This document shows, piece by piece, positions 48,784 through 57,904 of a DNA stretch of 64,000 bases (position 1 is its first letter; each line of letters starts with the position of its first letter). This stretch comes from Hymenobacter persicinus. GTDB lineage: Bacteria; Bacteroidota; Bacteroidia; Cytophagales; Hymenobacteraceae. The stretch covers positions 62,001-126,000 of the forward strand of contig NZ_SEWE01000006.1 in the NCBI RefSeq assembly GCF_004167665.1, written 5' to 3'. The position numbers and the translations under genes were made by a program. The notes below the pieces were generated by a model. It saw nothing but the letters and a program-made list of their open reading frames with translations. It ran no database searches and had not been told where the DNA came from.

Positions 48784-51621
48784 TTAGTGCTGCACCAGTA
48801 AGCGGATGGTCTGCTGCTGCTCGCCAGCCTGCAGGCGCACCAGGTACACGCCGTTGGCTAGCCCGGCCACGGGCAGTTTTAGCTCGTGGGCTCCGCTGCC
48901 CTGCCGCCCGAGTTCCACGGGGGCCTGGGCGGTGGCCCCCAGCAGGTTCGTCACCGATACGTGCACCGGCGAGGCGGCCGTCAGGGTGTAAAATACCGTG
49001 GCTACGCCGGCAACCGGGTTGGGCGCGGCACTCAGGCTCAGGTTGGCGGCCGTGGCGCGGCGCGGGGTGGTGCCGAGCACCACGGAAGCAGGCAGCTTCA
49101 CCCGGCGCGAGGTATAGACGGCGTACTCCCCGGCCCGCAGGGGCAGGCGGGCATCCACATTGGTGACCGTGATACTGTCGCCGCGCAGGTAGTTGTACCA
49201 CTTGCCGGGGGCCTGGAAGCCGGGCAACACGCTGTCGGCCACCACGCCGAAGTTACCCACGACCACCACGTTCATGCTCGGGTCGGTGATGCGGATGGTC
49301 TTGATGTTAGTACGGCCACCCACGGAGAACGTGCGCGACTCAAACGCGGGCTCCTGCACGCGCAGGGCAGCCAGGGCGGCGTACACGTTGTAGAGGCGAC
49401 GACGGGCCGGCTCAGCCTGGTAGTTCCAGCGGATGGGCTTGGCACCGGTGCGGCCGTTGAAGTTGATGCTCACGTCGTAGCCCAGCTCCCCAAACTGCCA
49501 GATCATCTTCGGGCCGGGAATAGTGAGGTGGAAGGCAGCGGCCATTTCGGCCCGGGCCAGGGCCACAGGCAGGTCCCGCACGTTATAGTCGGGGTTGGTG
49601 GCGTTACCGGCCGTCAGGGCCGACACCATCAGGCGCTCCTCGTCGTGGCTTTCCATGTAGCTGACCAGGTTGGGCTCCTGAAACTGCCGGTTTTGGTAGC
49701 TGGAGCTGACCAGGTTGGAGCTGGCGCCGTTGCCCTTGATGGCTTCGGTGTAGGCGCCGTTCATGTTGCCCCAGAGCATTAGCCCCGCGTCGGCCAGTAC
49801 TTTCTCCTCGGTACCGGCGGCGAAGTGCTCCAGAATCGGGTACAGCGTCGGGTCAACCGATTTCATGAAGTTATAGTAGTCGAGCCAGATATTGATGCGC
49901 GACTGGTCGTAGGCACTCCACTGGCCCACGTCGGAGCCGGAGTTGGTCTGGGTGAAGCCCTTGCTGAGGTCGAAACGGTAGCCGTCGACGTGGTATTCCT
50001 GCAGCCAGAAGGCCATGACCTGCTTGGCGAAGTACTTGGTGAAGGGCGACTCGTGGTTGAAGTCGTAGCACACGTTGAAGGGGTGCGTGGCCGTGCGGTT
50101 AAACCAGGGCGAGTTGGTCGAGGGGTTGCCGCCGTCGAAGTACATCTGCACCATCGGGCTCTGGCCGCAGGAGTGGTTGAGCACCATGTCGAGCACCACG
50201 GCAATGCCGCGGCGGTGAGCCTCGTCGATGAAGCGCTTCAGGGCGTCCTTGGTGCCGTAGTACTTGTCGGGAGCGAAGTAGAACGAAGGGTTGTAGCCCC
50301 AGGAGTCGTTGCCCTCAAACTCGTTGACGGGCATCAGCTCGATGCAGTTTACGCCCAAGCGCTTGAGGTAGCTCAGCGTGTCGGTCAGGGTCTGGTAGTC
50401 GTGGCGGGCCACAAAGTCGCGCAGGTGCAGCTCATACACCACCAGGTCGGTGCGCTTGGGGCGCTGGAAGTTATTGACCTGCCACTGGTAGGTGGGCTGG
50501 TTGGTTTGCAGCACCGACACGATGCCGGTGGTGGCGCCCGTGGGGTAAGCTTTAAGGTTAGGATACGTCACGGCCGGAATAAACCGGTCGTTGTTGGGGT
50601 CCAGCACCTTCTCCGAAAACGGGTCGGCCACGCGCAGGTAGCCGTCGACGAGGAACTGGTAGGCGTACTCCTGGCCGGGGGTCAGGCCGTTGAGCTGCAC
50701 CCACCAGCGGCCGTTGGCGGCGTCGGTTTCGGGCGTGCGGTTCATGAAGCCCGCGTTGGCCAGCTGCCAGTTGTTGAACTCGCCGATGGCGTACACAAAC
50801 TCCTTGCCCGGGGCCGAGAAGCTCAGAATGGCCGAGGTGCCGCCGGGCAGGTAGGTGATGCCGTCTTTTTTGGCCCCGGCCGGCAGGGCAGCCACCGTCA
50901 CGACGGGCCGCGGAATCAGCTGCAGCTCGGTGAAGGCCGAGGTGGTGCCGTTGGAGGCCGTCAGGCGCAGGGTGCTGGTGCCGGGCTGGGTCAGGGTTAC
51001 GTTGGTCGTAATCGAGGTGGCGTTGTTGACTTGGGCAATCTGGGAGCCGTTGAGCGTGAGCGTGAGCGTGGCCGGAATGGCCGAGGTGCCCGTCACGGAA
51101 AAGGGCGTGTTAGCGGCCACAATCACCGGGTTGCCGTTGGGCACGGGGTTGGTGAAGCGCACGTCGAAGATGTTCTGGGCTACGTCGACGAAGATGTCGC
51201 CGGCCGGACCGCGGCCCACCTTGCTGCCGTCGCCGCTGCGGAAAATCATGCCCAGGCGCAGAATCTGCTCATTGGCCGGCACCGGGTAAAAGGAGCGCGG
51301 GGTGAGCGTGATGCGGTACAGGTTGGGGTTGTTGGAGTCGCGCGTCATGAGCGCGGCCGGGTCGGGCGTCGTAAACGAGGGGCTCTTCACGTGGCGCCAC
51401 TGCACGTTGGAGGTGCTCAGGTTAGTCACCACGCCGGTCCAGATATAGACGTCGCCGGTGTAGTTGGCCAGCTCGGCATTACCCTGGGTGGCGTCAAAAA
51501 TCAGCGTCACGGGGTCGGTTTCGCGGAAGCTGGTGGGCTGGGTCGTCACGACCTGGGCCCGGGCCGCGGGCAGCCCGGCCAGCAGCAACAGCAGGCCCAG
51601 CAGGAGTCGGAGTGTTTTCAT
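48784..51621 (-). CDS. Secreted GH13 alpha-amylase-family enzyme with T9SS tail
   Basis: 945 residues from ATG 51621 (MKTLRLLLGLLLLLAGLPAARAQ signal; the frame stays open upstream to 52083 but over unrelated DNA). Beta domains ~25-265, a CBM48/E-set-like domain ~270-350 (FVYAIGEFNNWQLANAGFMNR), then a GH13 barrel ~400-800: region I DMVLNHS, region II YRFDLSKGF with nucleophile Asp ~550, region III LEHFA with the acid Glu ~596, region IV MESHDEE with Asp ~660. A T9SS type A sorting domain closes it (LSAAPNPVAGVATVFYTL ... GVYLVRLQAGEQQQTIRLLV). It hydrolyses or rearranges alpha-1,4/1,6 glucans outside the cell, fitting the SusC/SusD uptake pair. Confidence 0.93.
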   Translation of the reverse strand: MKTLRLLLGLLLLLAGLPAARAQVVTTQPTSFRETDPVTLIFDATQGNAELANYTGDVYIWTGVVTNLSTSNVQWRHVKSPSFTTPDPAALMTRDSNNPNLYRITLTPRSFYPVPANEQILRLGMIFRSGDGSKVGRGPAGDIFVDVAQNIFDVRFTNPVPNGNPVIVAANTPFSVTGTSAIPATLTLTLNGSQIAQVNNATSITTNVTLTQPGTSTLRLTASNGTTSAFTELQLIPRPVVTVAALPAGAKKDGITYLPGGTSAILSFSAPGKEFVYAIGEFNNWQLANAGFMNRTPETDAANGRWWVQLNGLTPGQEYAYQFLVDGYLRVADPFSEKVLDPNNDRFIPAVTYPNLKAYPTGATTGIVSVLQTNQPTYQWQVNNFQRPKRTDLVVYELHLRDFVARHDYQTLTDTLSYLKRLGVNCIELMPVNEFEGNDSWGYNPSFYFAPDKYYGTKDALKRFIDEAHRRGIAVVLDMVLNHSCGQSPMVQMYFDGGNPSTNSPWFNRTATHPFNVCYDFNHESPFTKYFAKQVMAFWLQEYHVDGYRFDLSKGFTQTNSGSDVGQWSAYDQSRINIWLDYYNFMKSVDPTLYPILEHFAAGTEEKVLADAGLMLWGNMNGAYTEAIKGNGASSNLVSSSYQNRQFQEPNLVSYMESHDEERLMVSALTAGNATNPDYNVRDLPVALARAEMAAAFHLTIPGPKMIWQFGELGYDVSINFNGRTGAKPIRWNYQAEPARRRLYNVYAALAALRVQEPAFESRTFSVGGRTNIKTIRITDPSMNVVVVGNFGVVADSVLPGFQAPGKWYNYLRGDSITVTNVDARLPLRAGEYAVYTSRRVKLPASVVLGTTPRRATAANLSLSAAPNPVAGVATVFYTLTAASPVHVSVTNLLGATAQAPVELGRQGSGAHELKLPVAGLANGVYLVRLQAGEQQQTIRLLVQH

Positions 51622-51796
51622 GAAGATGGTGGGAAAGGAGAAAAATAGAAGCGTGAAAATATTACGCAACAAAAACGGCGTGAGGCGGCGGTAAAAACCG
51701 AGCTTAAAGGTACGCAACATTCTCTGCGGCAGCCAAGCCGGCCCGTGCTTTTGTTCGTAGCTTTGGCGCCCCGGCTCCCGCAGTAGCCGCCGATGC

Positions 51797-52837
51797 ATGA
51801 GAGCAGTTTTTCGTTTTTCCGGGGTGCTTAAATCGGGGCGGCGGGCAGTGGCCGCCGCGCTGCTGGCCCTGCCGCTCCCGGGTCTGGCGCAGTCGGTGCT
51901 ACCGGCTCCGCTGGCCGCCGCCCCGCTGTCCTCGGCTGCCGCGCCGGGCCGCATCGGGCATTGGCCGGCTACCACCCGGCGCTGGGAGCCGGCGGCAGCC
52001 TCGCCCCTGTTCACCACCACTGACTCCTCGACGCTGAGTCGCCGCCTGCCCCTGCTGGCCGGTGGGCTGGCCGTCACGTACACGGGGCTGCTCTACGTGC
52101 TCGACCAGGGCTGGTACACCGGGGAGCGAAGCCAGTTTCACTGGTTCAACGACCTGCCCGAGTGGAAGCAGCTCGACAAGGCCGGCCACTTCTGGGGCGC
52201 CTTCCACGAAAGCCGCGGAGCCGTGGACATGTTGCGCTGGGCGGGCGTACCCGACCGCCGCGCGCTGTGGTACGGGGGCCTGGTGGGCTTCGTGCTCCAG
52301 AGCCCCATCGAGTACTTCGACGGCCACGACCCGGCCTACGGGGCCTCGGCCACCGACCTGGCCGCCAACTTCCTGGGCTCGGCGGGCCTGATGGCCCAGC
52401 AGCTGGCCTGGAACGAGGTGCGCCTGATGCCCAAGTACTCGTTTCACACCACCCGCTACGCCAAGCTCCGGCCCAACGTGCTGGGCAAATCGTTGGGCGA
52501 GCAGTACCTGAAGGATTACAACGGCCACACCTACTGGGTCTGCGCCGACCTGGCCGCCTGGCTGAAGCCGGAAAGCCGGTGGCCGAAGTGGCTGCAGCCC
52601 GCCGTGGGCTACGGGGCCCAGCAGATGGTCTTCAACGACCGGGACGCCAACGCCGCGCTGGGCCTGCACGCTTACCGCCAATATTACCTCAGCTTCGACG
52701 TAAACCTGATGCGCATTCCGACCCGCAGCAAGCTGCTGAAGCGGGTTTTCTACGTGGCCAGCATCTTTCACCTGCCCGCCCCGGCCCTGGAGTACAACTC
52801 CCAACGCGGCTTCGTGATGCACGGGCTCTACTATTAA
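51797..52837 (+). CDS. DUF2279 family envelope protein
   Basis: 346 residues. The N-terminus has a basic-hydrophobic export signal (RRAVAAALLALPLPGLAQ) and a Pro/Ala/Ser-rich stretch. The conserved body is PLLAGGLAVTYTGLLYVLDQGWY, FHWFNDLPEWKQLDKAGHFWGAFHESRG, GLVGFVLQSPIEYFDGHDPAYGASATDLAANFLGSAG, matching DUF2279 (YfiM-like), which is thought to be membrane or periplasm associated. Function unknown. TAGCTTTG at 51758-51765 matches the -7 consensus 32 bases before the start, though no TTG is well placed. Confidence 0.85.
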   Translation: MRAVFRFSGVLKSGRRAVAAALLALPLPGLAQSVLPAPLAAAPLSSAAAPGRIGHWPATTRRWEPAAASPLFTTTDSSTLSRRLPLLAGGLAVTYTGLLYVLDQGWYTGERSQFHWFNDLPEWKQLDKAGHFWGAFHESRGAVDMLRWAGVPDRRALWYGGLVGFVLQSPIEYFDGHDPAYGASATDLAANFLGSAGLMAQQLAWNEVRLMPKYSFHTTRYAKLRPNVLGKSLGEQYLKDYNGHTYWVCADLAAWLKPESRWPKWLQPAVGYGAQQMVFNDRDANAALGLHAYRQYYLSFDVNLMRIPTRSKLLKRVFYVASIFHLPAPALEYNSQRGFVMHGLYY

Positions 52838-53044
52838 TATTAAAGCCAAGGAAAATAACGGGCGCCAAGCGGCCGGAACTGCTCCGCTCCTGACGGTTTT
52901 CTTTACCGGAACCCGGCGGCCCGCTATGGGCCAAAATTCTTCGCCGTCGGCCGGCCGGGGCTATTCTGCGTACCTTTACCGGGCTGGGGCGCGCTTCGAC
53001 GCCGCCCGTTCAGCCTTTCAGATTCAACATCCAGCATTACAGAT

Positions 53045-54145
53045 ATGAACGTAGGAGACCGGGTCCGCCTGCTCACTGGCCGCGAGGAAGGCATCGTCAC
53101 GCGCCTGCTCGACAACGACCTCGTGGAGGTGGCCATCGACAATGATTTCACCATTCCAGTGCTGCGCCGCGAAGTGGTGGTAGTGGCCGCCGAGGAGCGC
53201 AAAGCCTTCGGGCAGAGCGCCAGTTCGGTAGCCGCCGAGAAAAAGGCCGCGGCCAGCGGGGCCGCCCGCGCCGCCCAGGCCAACAAGCCCGCCGCCACCG
53301 CCCAGAAGCCTGCCGAGAGTCCGCCCACGGCGGCAGCGCCCAAAGCGGCCCCGGTGCAGAAAGGCCTGTACCTAGCCCTGATTCACCAGTCGCCGGAGCT
53401 GCTGGCCCTGCACCTGGTCAACCACACCGACCGGGACGTGCTGTTCACCTACGGCGAGGAAACGGCCGAAAAGTACCGGGCCCTGGCCGCCGACAAGCTG
53501 CCCGCCAAAACGGCCAGCAAGCCCCTGGGGCACTGGCACCTCAAGGACTTCGACAAGTGGCCCGCCTCGGTGTTTCAGCTCCTGCCCCACCAGCTGAACG
53601 ACTCGACGCCCTACGAGCTGCTGACCAAGCGGGTGCAGTTCCGGGCCGCCAGCTTCTACACCAGCCGCCAGCCCAACGTGCCGGTGCTCCAGCGCGAGGC
53701 CTACCTGTTTCAGCTCGACGAGAAGCCCGCCGCCCCGGCCGTGGTAGCCCCCGATAAGCTGGCCGAAACCCTGCAGCAGCAGCTCAGCGGCAACGCGCCC
53801 GCCAAGCCCGCCGCCGTAGCTCCGCCGCCCGTCCCGGCCAAGGCCATTACGGCCCCGCCCCACGAAGTCGACCTGCACCTGGAAGCCCTGCGCCCCGAGG
53901 CCGCCACCGAGGAGCCGCTCAGCAACACGGCCATTCTCAAGCTCCAGCTCGACGCCTTTGAGGATACCCTGAGCCGGGCCCTGGCCACCAACATGCACGA
54001 AATCGTGTTTATCCACGGCTCCGGCAACGGCACCCTGCGCAAGGAGCTCCACAAGCTGCTCAGCCGCAACAAGGACATCAAGTTCTTCGAGGATGCCCGC
54101 AAGGAAAAGTTCGGCTACGGCGCCACGCTGGTGCGGCTGAAGTAA
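53045..54145 (+). CDS. DUF2027 and Smr domain protein
   Basis: 366 residues. DUF2027 N-terminus ~1-50 (NVGDRVRLLTGREEGIVTRLLDNDLVEVAIDNDF), an Ala/Lys/Pro-rich linker ~55-105, a beta domain ~110-240 (GLYLALIHQSPELLALHLVNHTDRDVLFTYGEE), a second linker, and a C-terminal Smr domain ~280-366 with VDLHLEAL and the nuclease-type motif FIHGSGNGTLRKELHKLL. Smr domains of MutS2-like proteins bind or nick nucleic acids, but the role of this architecture is unknown. Terminator downstream. Confidence 0.9.
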   Translation: MNVGDRVRLLTGREEGIVTRLLDNDLVEVAIDNDFTIPVLRREVVVVAAEERKAFGQSASSVAAEKKAAASGAARAAQANKPAATAQKPAESPPTAAAPKAAPVQKGLYLALIHQSPELLALHLVNHTDRDVLFTYGEETAEKYRALAADKLPAKTASKPLGHWHLKDFDKWPASVFQLLPHQLNDSTPYELLTKRVQFRAASFYTSRQPNVPVLQREAYLFQLDEKPAAPAVVAPDKLAETLQQQLSGNAPAKPAAVAPPPVPAKAITAPPHEVDLHLEALRPEAATEEPLSNTAILKLQLDAFEDTLSRALATNMHEIVFIHGSGNGTLRKELHKLLSRNKDIKFFEDARKEKFGYGATLVRLK

Positions 54146-54186
54146 GCCCGGGTTGCGGGCCCGCGGCCCGTCAGTTTTTTCCCAGC

Positions 54187-54220
54187 AAAGCCCCGGCGGA
54201 TAAAAACGTCGGGGCTTTTT
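54187..54220. terminator. Intrinsic terminator after the Smr gene
   Basis: AAAGCCCCGGCG pairs with CGTCGGGGCTTT around GATAAAAA, followed by a T-run. Confidence 0.85.
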
Positions 54221-54295
54221 GTCGTAACAACGCTTTCTTCGCCTTCCCAGTCCAGTTCGTTGAGCCCCGCAGGGCCAGCGTATGACCCGCCTTCC

Positions 54296-55186
54296 ATGTC
54301 CGCACTTTCCGCCCAGCCGCTTACCGTCACGCTGCCCGACCACCGTCGGCTGGGCCTCACGCGCTACGGTAACCCGGCCCACCCGGCCGTTATTTTCCAC
54401 CACGGCTACGCTTCCTCGGGCTTGTCGGTGCCCCCGTGTCCGCAGCTGCTCACCGAGCTGGGCGTGCAGGTGCTGGCTCCCGACCGACCCGGCGCCGGGC
54501 AGTCGGACGTGGACGAGCACCTGACGCTGGCCTCGTTTGCGGCCGACGTCCTCTTTGCCGTGGAGGAGCTGGGCGTGCCGGGGCGGCTGGGCATCACGGG
54601 TTGGTCGGCGGGGGCTCTCTACGCCCTGGCCCTGGCGGCCCACGACCCGACCCAGGTCGGCCCGGTGCACCTGCTCAGCTCCATCCTGCCCTTCGGCGAC
54701 CCGGCGGCCTACGAGGAATTTACGGTGGGCTGGAAGGCGGTGCGCTACCTCAACGAGTATCTGCCGGCCCTGGGCAAGCTGGCCTTCGCCGAAATCAGCG
54801 CCCAGTGGCAGCGCGACCCGGACGCGACCATCGACCACTACCTGAAGCTGATTTTCGGCCCGCCCGAGCAGGTAGTAGGATTTGAACCGGCGAACCGGGC
54901 CCTGCTCCGCGACGCGGCCGTGCAGGGCTTTGCCCACGACGGCCAGGGCGTGTACTTCGACAGCCGGGCCATCTGCCAGCCCCTGCCTTTTGCCCTGGCC
55001 TCCATCCAGGCGCCCACCACCATCTGGCACGGCGACGCCGACACCATCTGGCCCCCGGCGAGCCTGCATTACCTGACTGAACGCATTCCCCAGGCCCAGA
55101 TGCGCATGTTGCCTGGCGAGGGCCACATGCTGTATCTACGCCACTGGGAAGCTATTTTGCGGCAGATGCGGGCCGAAATGAGCTGA
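54296..55186 (+). CDS. Alpha/beta hydrolase
   Basis: 296 residues from ATG 54296 (an upstream in-frame TTG is rejected). Canonical fold: VIFHHGYASSGL (oxyanion), VLAPDRPGAGQSD, nucleophile elbow ITGWSAGALYALALA (Ser ~102), acid in IWHGDADTIWP, and the final His in LPGEGHMLYL. A soluble cytoplasmic hydrolase; the substrate is unknown. Its downstream side is a nested palindrome (55233-55312). Confidence 0.9.
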   Translation: MSALSAQPLTVTLPDHRRLGLTRYGNPAHPAVIFHHGYASSGLSVPPCPQLLTELGVQVLAPDRPGAGQSDVDEHLTLASFAADVLFAVEELGVPGRLGITGWSAGALYALALAAHDPTQVGPVHLLSSILPFGDPAAYEEFTVGWKAVRYLNEYLPALGKLAFAEISAQWQRDPDATIDHYLKLIFGPPEQVVGFEPANRALLRDAAVQGFAHDGQGVYFDSRAICQPLPFALASIQAPTTIWHGDADTIWPPASLHYLTERIPQAQMRMLPGEGHMLYLRHWEAILRQMRAEMS

Positions 55187-55232
55187 GGCCGCTAAGCTTG
55201 AAAAACGGCCGCAGCACCAATGCCAGCGGCTA

Positions 55233-55312
55233 TTGTACCCTGCTAATTTCATCTTTTAAAACGAGGTACATACATGTACCTTTTACCTAATGTAGCTCAA
55301 CGTAGGGTACAA
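55233..55312. repeat. Nested palindrome, two inverted repeats sharing one centre
   Basis: Outer arms TTGTACCCT (55233-55241) and AGGGTACAA (55304-55312), inner arms AGGTACAT (55264-55271) and ATGTACCT (55274-55281). Both pairs are perfect and both are centred exactly at 55272.5. The sequence between the pairs is not complementary. It lies between the hydrolase stop and the M1 peptidase start and could be an operator, a hairpin or a small mobile relic. Confidence 0.6.
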
Positions 55313-55390
55313 GAGCTTCCCGCGCTCCGTACTCGCTCCGTGCAGCCTCGGGCTCCACGGCGTTACTTTGCAGAAATTCTCCACTAGTAT

Positions 55391-57244
55391 ATGACTTCCA
55401 AGCTTCTTGCCGCCCTGCTCCTGGTTAGCGCGCCCGTGCTGGCCCAGCAAACCCTGCCCGTCCCGCTCAACCTGCAGGCGACCTACGCCAAGGGCACCCG
55501 CAGCCCCGACGGCCTGCCCGGCCCTAAGTATTGGCAAAACACCGCCGACTACGATATCAACGTCAGCTTCGACCCGGGTACGCGCCTAGTGAAGGGCACC
55601 GTGGATATCACCTACCTCAACAACAGCCCCGACTCGCTCCGGCAGATCTGGTTTAAGCTCTACCCCAACTACTACCAAAAGGGCGTGGCCCGGGCCTCCT
55701 CCATCAAGCCCGAGGATGTGGGTGAGGGCGTGCAGATTCAGCAGCTCAGCATCAACGGGGAGGCCTCGGACGTGGCCAAGCTGCGCATCGACGGGACGAA
55801 TATGCCGGTGAGTCTGCGCCGGGCCCTGGGGCCGAAGCAGTCGGCCAAGGTGAGCGTGGCCTACTCCTACGTGCTCAACAAAGGCTCCCACATGCGCACC
55901 GGGGAGGTGGAGGAAAACGCCGACTTCGTGGCCTACTTCTTCCCCCGCATTGCCGTCTACGACGACATCGACGGTTGGAACCGGTTTGCCTACAACGGCA
56001 GCCAGGAGTTCTACAACGACTTCGCCAACTTCCGCGCGGCCGTCACGGTGCCCCGCAACTTCGTGGTCTGGGCTACCGGCGAACTGCAGAATACCGACCA
56101 GGTGCTGACGAAAAAGTACGCCAAGCGCCTGCGCGACGCCGAAAAGAAGGACGGCTACGTGACCATCATCGAGGCCGCCGACCTGGCCCGCCAGGACGTG
56201 ACGGCCGCCAACGCCCAGAACACCTGGCGGTTTGAGGCTAAAAACGTGACCGACTTCGTGTTTGCCACCACCGACCACTACGTCTGGCAGGCCACGAGCC
56301 TCGTGGTCGACCCGGCCACCAAGCGCCGCACCCGCGTCGATGCCGTGTATAATCCCAAGCACAAGGACTTCGAGGAAGTGGCCCAGTTCGGGCGCCGCAC
56401 CGTGGAAGCCATGAGCTACACGTTTCCGAAGTGGCCCTTCCCCTACTCCCACGAAACCGTGTTCGACGGCCTCGACCAGATGGAGTACCCGATGATGGTC
56501 AACGACAACCCGCTCGACAAGCGCGAGGACGTCATCACCCTTACCGACCACGAGATTTTCCACACCATGTTCCCCTTCTACATGGGCGTAAACGAAACCA
56601 AGTACGGCTGGATGGACGAGGGCTGGGCCACCATCGGCGAGTGGCTGATTTCGCCCCTGATTGACCCCAAGATGGTGGACGAGTATGGCGTGGAGCCCTA
56701 CGCCCGCGCCGCGGCCACGGAGGTCGACGTGCCCATCACCACGCTCAGCACCCAGCAGACCGGCACCGCGTTTTTCCTGAACTCCTACCCCAAGCCCGGC
56801 CTGGGCTACCTCTACGTGAAGGACATGCTCGGCGACGAGCTATTTACCAAGGCTCTGCACACCTACATCCGCAACTGGAACGGCAAGCACCCGATGCCCT
56901 ACGACTTCTTCAACTCGATGAACGCCGGGGCCGGCCAAAACCTGAACTGGTTCTGGCAGCGCTGGTTTTTCGACAACGGCTACCCCGACCTGGCCCTGCA
57001 GAACGTAACGCCCCAGAATATCGTGGTCCAAGCCAAAGGCACCAAGCCCGTGCCCGTGGACCTGCTCATCACCTTCGCCGACAACACCACCCAGAAAATC
57101 CACCGCTCGGTAGCCGTCTGGCAGGCCGGCAACACCACCGTCACGGTGCCCGTGGAAGGCGGCAAAGCCGTGAAGCGCGTGGTGCTGGGCAGCACCTACG
57201 TGCCGGACAACAACAAGGCGGACAACGTGTGGGAGGGGAAGTAA
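55391..57244 (+). CDS. M1-family zinc metallopeptidase, exported
   Basis: 617 residues, signal peptide MTSKLLAALLLVSAPVLAQ. N-terminal beta domain ~40-290 (YDINVSFDPGTRLVKGTVDITYLNNSPDSLRQIWFKLYPN), then the gluzincin domain: DHEIFH with His387, Glu388 and His391, and the third ligand Glu410 in MDEGWA, the exact HExxH-18-E spacing. The exopeptidase motif GAMEN is replaced by LDQMEYP, as in non-classical M1 members. It probably trims peptides in the periplasm or outside. The AT-rich CHAT-like gene starts 22 bases after its stop. Confidence 0.93.
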   Translation: MTSKLLAALLLVSAPVLAQQTLPVPLNLQATYAKGTRSPDGLPGPKYWQNTADYDINVSFDPGTRLVKGTVDITYLNNSPDSLRQIWFKLYPNYYQKGVARASSIKPEDVGEGVQIQQLSINGEASDVAKLRIDGTNMPVSLRRALGPKQSAKVSVAYSYVLNKGSHMRTGEVEENADFVAYFFPRIAVYDDIDGWNRFAYNGSQEFYNDFANFRAAVTVPRNFVVWATGELQNTDQVLTKKYAKRLRDAEKKDGYVTIIEAADLARQDVTAANAQNTWRFEAKNVTDFVFATTDHYVWQATSLVVDPATKRRTRVDAVYNPKHKDFEEVAQFGRRTVEAMSYTFPKWPFPYSHETVFDGLDQMEYPMMVNDNPLDKREDVITLTDHEIFHTMFPFYMGVNETKYGWMDEGWATIGEWLISPLIDPKMVDEYGVEPYARAAATEVDVPITTLSTQQTGTAFFLNSYPKPGLGYLYVKDMLGDELFTKALHTYIRNWNGKHPMPYDFFNSMNAGAGQNLNWFWQRWFFDNGYPDLALQNVTPQNIVVQAKGTKPVPVDLLITFADNTTQKIHRSVAVWQAGNTTVTVPVEGGKAVKRVVLGSTYVPDNNKADNVWEGK

Positions 57245-57266
57245 AAGGTCAGTTAAAGCGAAAAAG

Positions 57267-57854
57267 ATGCTTAGAACAACTCAAAAGAGAAAAAACATAT
57301 GCTGCATTGAGGGGCACTGGGATGAAGATAATTTTAGGAACACGGCTAGTATAAAAGGCGCATTGGACTTACTTAGAGACAACGAGGACGTCCTTTATGA
57401 ACACCGCAAGTGCTCAACGTTGGTTGAAGCCGTGCGCATAGTATCGGAATTCTGCAAGGCTGAATATAAGAGCTTTGGTATAATATACTTTGCTACGCAT
57501 GGCATACAGTCTTGTACTCGTTTTGATGGAAGGGATATCAGTCTATCTGAACTTGCCGATGCATTAGCTGGAAAACTCAATCGGAAAATCGTGCACTTTG
57601 GCAGCTGTGAAACGCTAGATGTTCGCAAGAATCATCTGAACGACTTTCTTATAAGGACTGGTGCAATAGCGGTATCCGGTTATACAACCCAGATAGATTT
57701 TCTAAAGAGCACTGTGCTTGACCTACTCTATTTTCAATTATGTCAGGATACTACATCGGTAGAAAAAATAAGACAAGCTATGAAGCAGCACTATGGTTCG
57801 TTTAGTCGTGAACTAGGGTTTAGAATGGAGTTTAATTCTAATTTCAATGTTTGA
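57267..57854 (+). CDS. Small CHAT/caspase-like cysteine protease candidate, AT-rich and probably acquired
   Basis: 195 residues with no signal peptide. GIIYFATHG (His78) and KIVHFGSCETL (Cys114), the strands between them (DISLSELADAL) and GAIAVSGYTTQIDF after them fit the His-Cys dyad and order of CHAT/caspase-fold peptidases. It may belong to the DUF6642-like group, which I cannot verify here. Base composition is unlike its neighbours: three 60-base lines I counted are 47, 38 and 32% G+C against roughly 60% around it. It sits alone between the M1 peptidase and rnpB, with no partner effector. Stand-alone caspase-like proteases are often parts of defence or death systems, so such a role is only a suggestion. 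Confidence 0.72.
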   Translation: MLRTTQKRKNICCIEGHWDEDNFRNTASIKGALDLLRDNEDVLYEHRKCSTLVEAVRIVSEFCKAEYKSFGIIYFATHGIQSCTRFDGRDISLSELADALAGKLNRKIVHFGSCETLDVRKNHLNDFLIRTGAIAVSGYTTQIDFLKSTVLDLLYFQLCQDTTSVEKIRQAMKQHYGSFSRELGFRMEFNSNFNV

Positions 57855-57891
57855 TTTAGAAAGACGGGCTGCTATAACCTGCAAACTAGCC

Positions 57892-57899
57892 TACCTTTA
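57892..57899 (+). promoter_or_regulatory. Candidate -7 element of rnpB
   Basis: TACCTTTA, one mismatch to TAnnTTTG, ends 5 bases before the inferred rnpB 5' end at 57905. No good TTG is seen at the -33 position. Confidence 0.5.
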
Positions 57900-57904
57900 C
57901 CCCG

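Noticed and set aside
49825..51648. 607-codon open frame opposite the amylase gene
   Set aside because: Antisense shadow; the GH13 motifs lie on the minus strand.
51622..52083. Longer N-terminus for the amylase
   Set aside because: A clear signal peptide begins at 51621; the upstream codons overlap the divergent DUF2279 gene and its control region.
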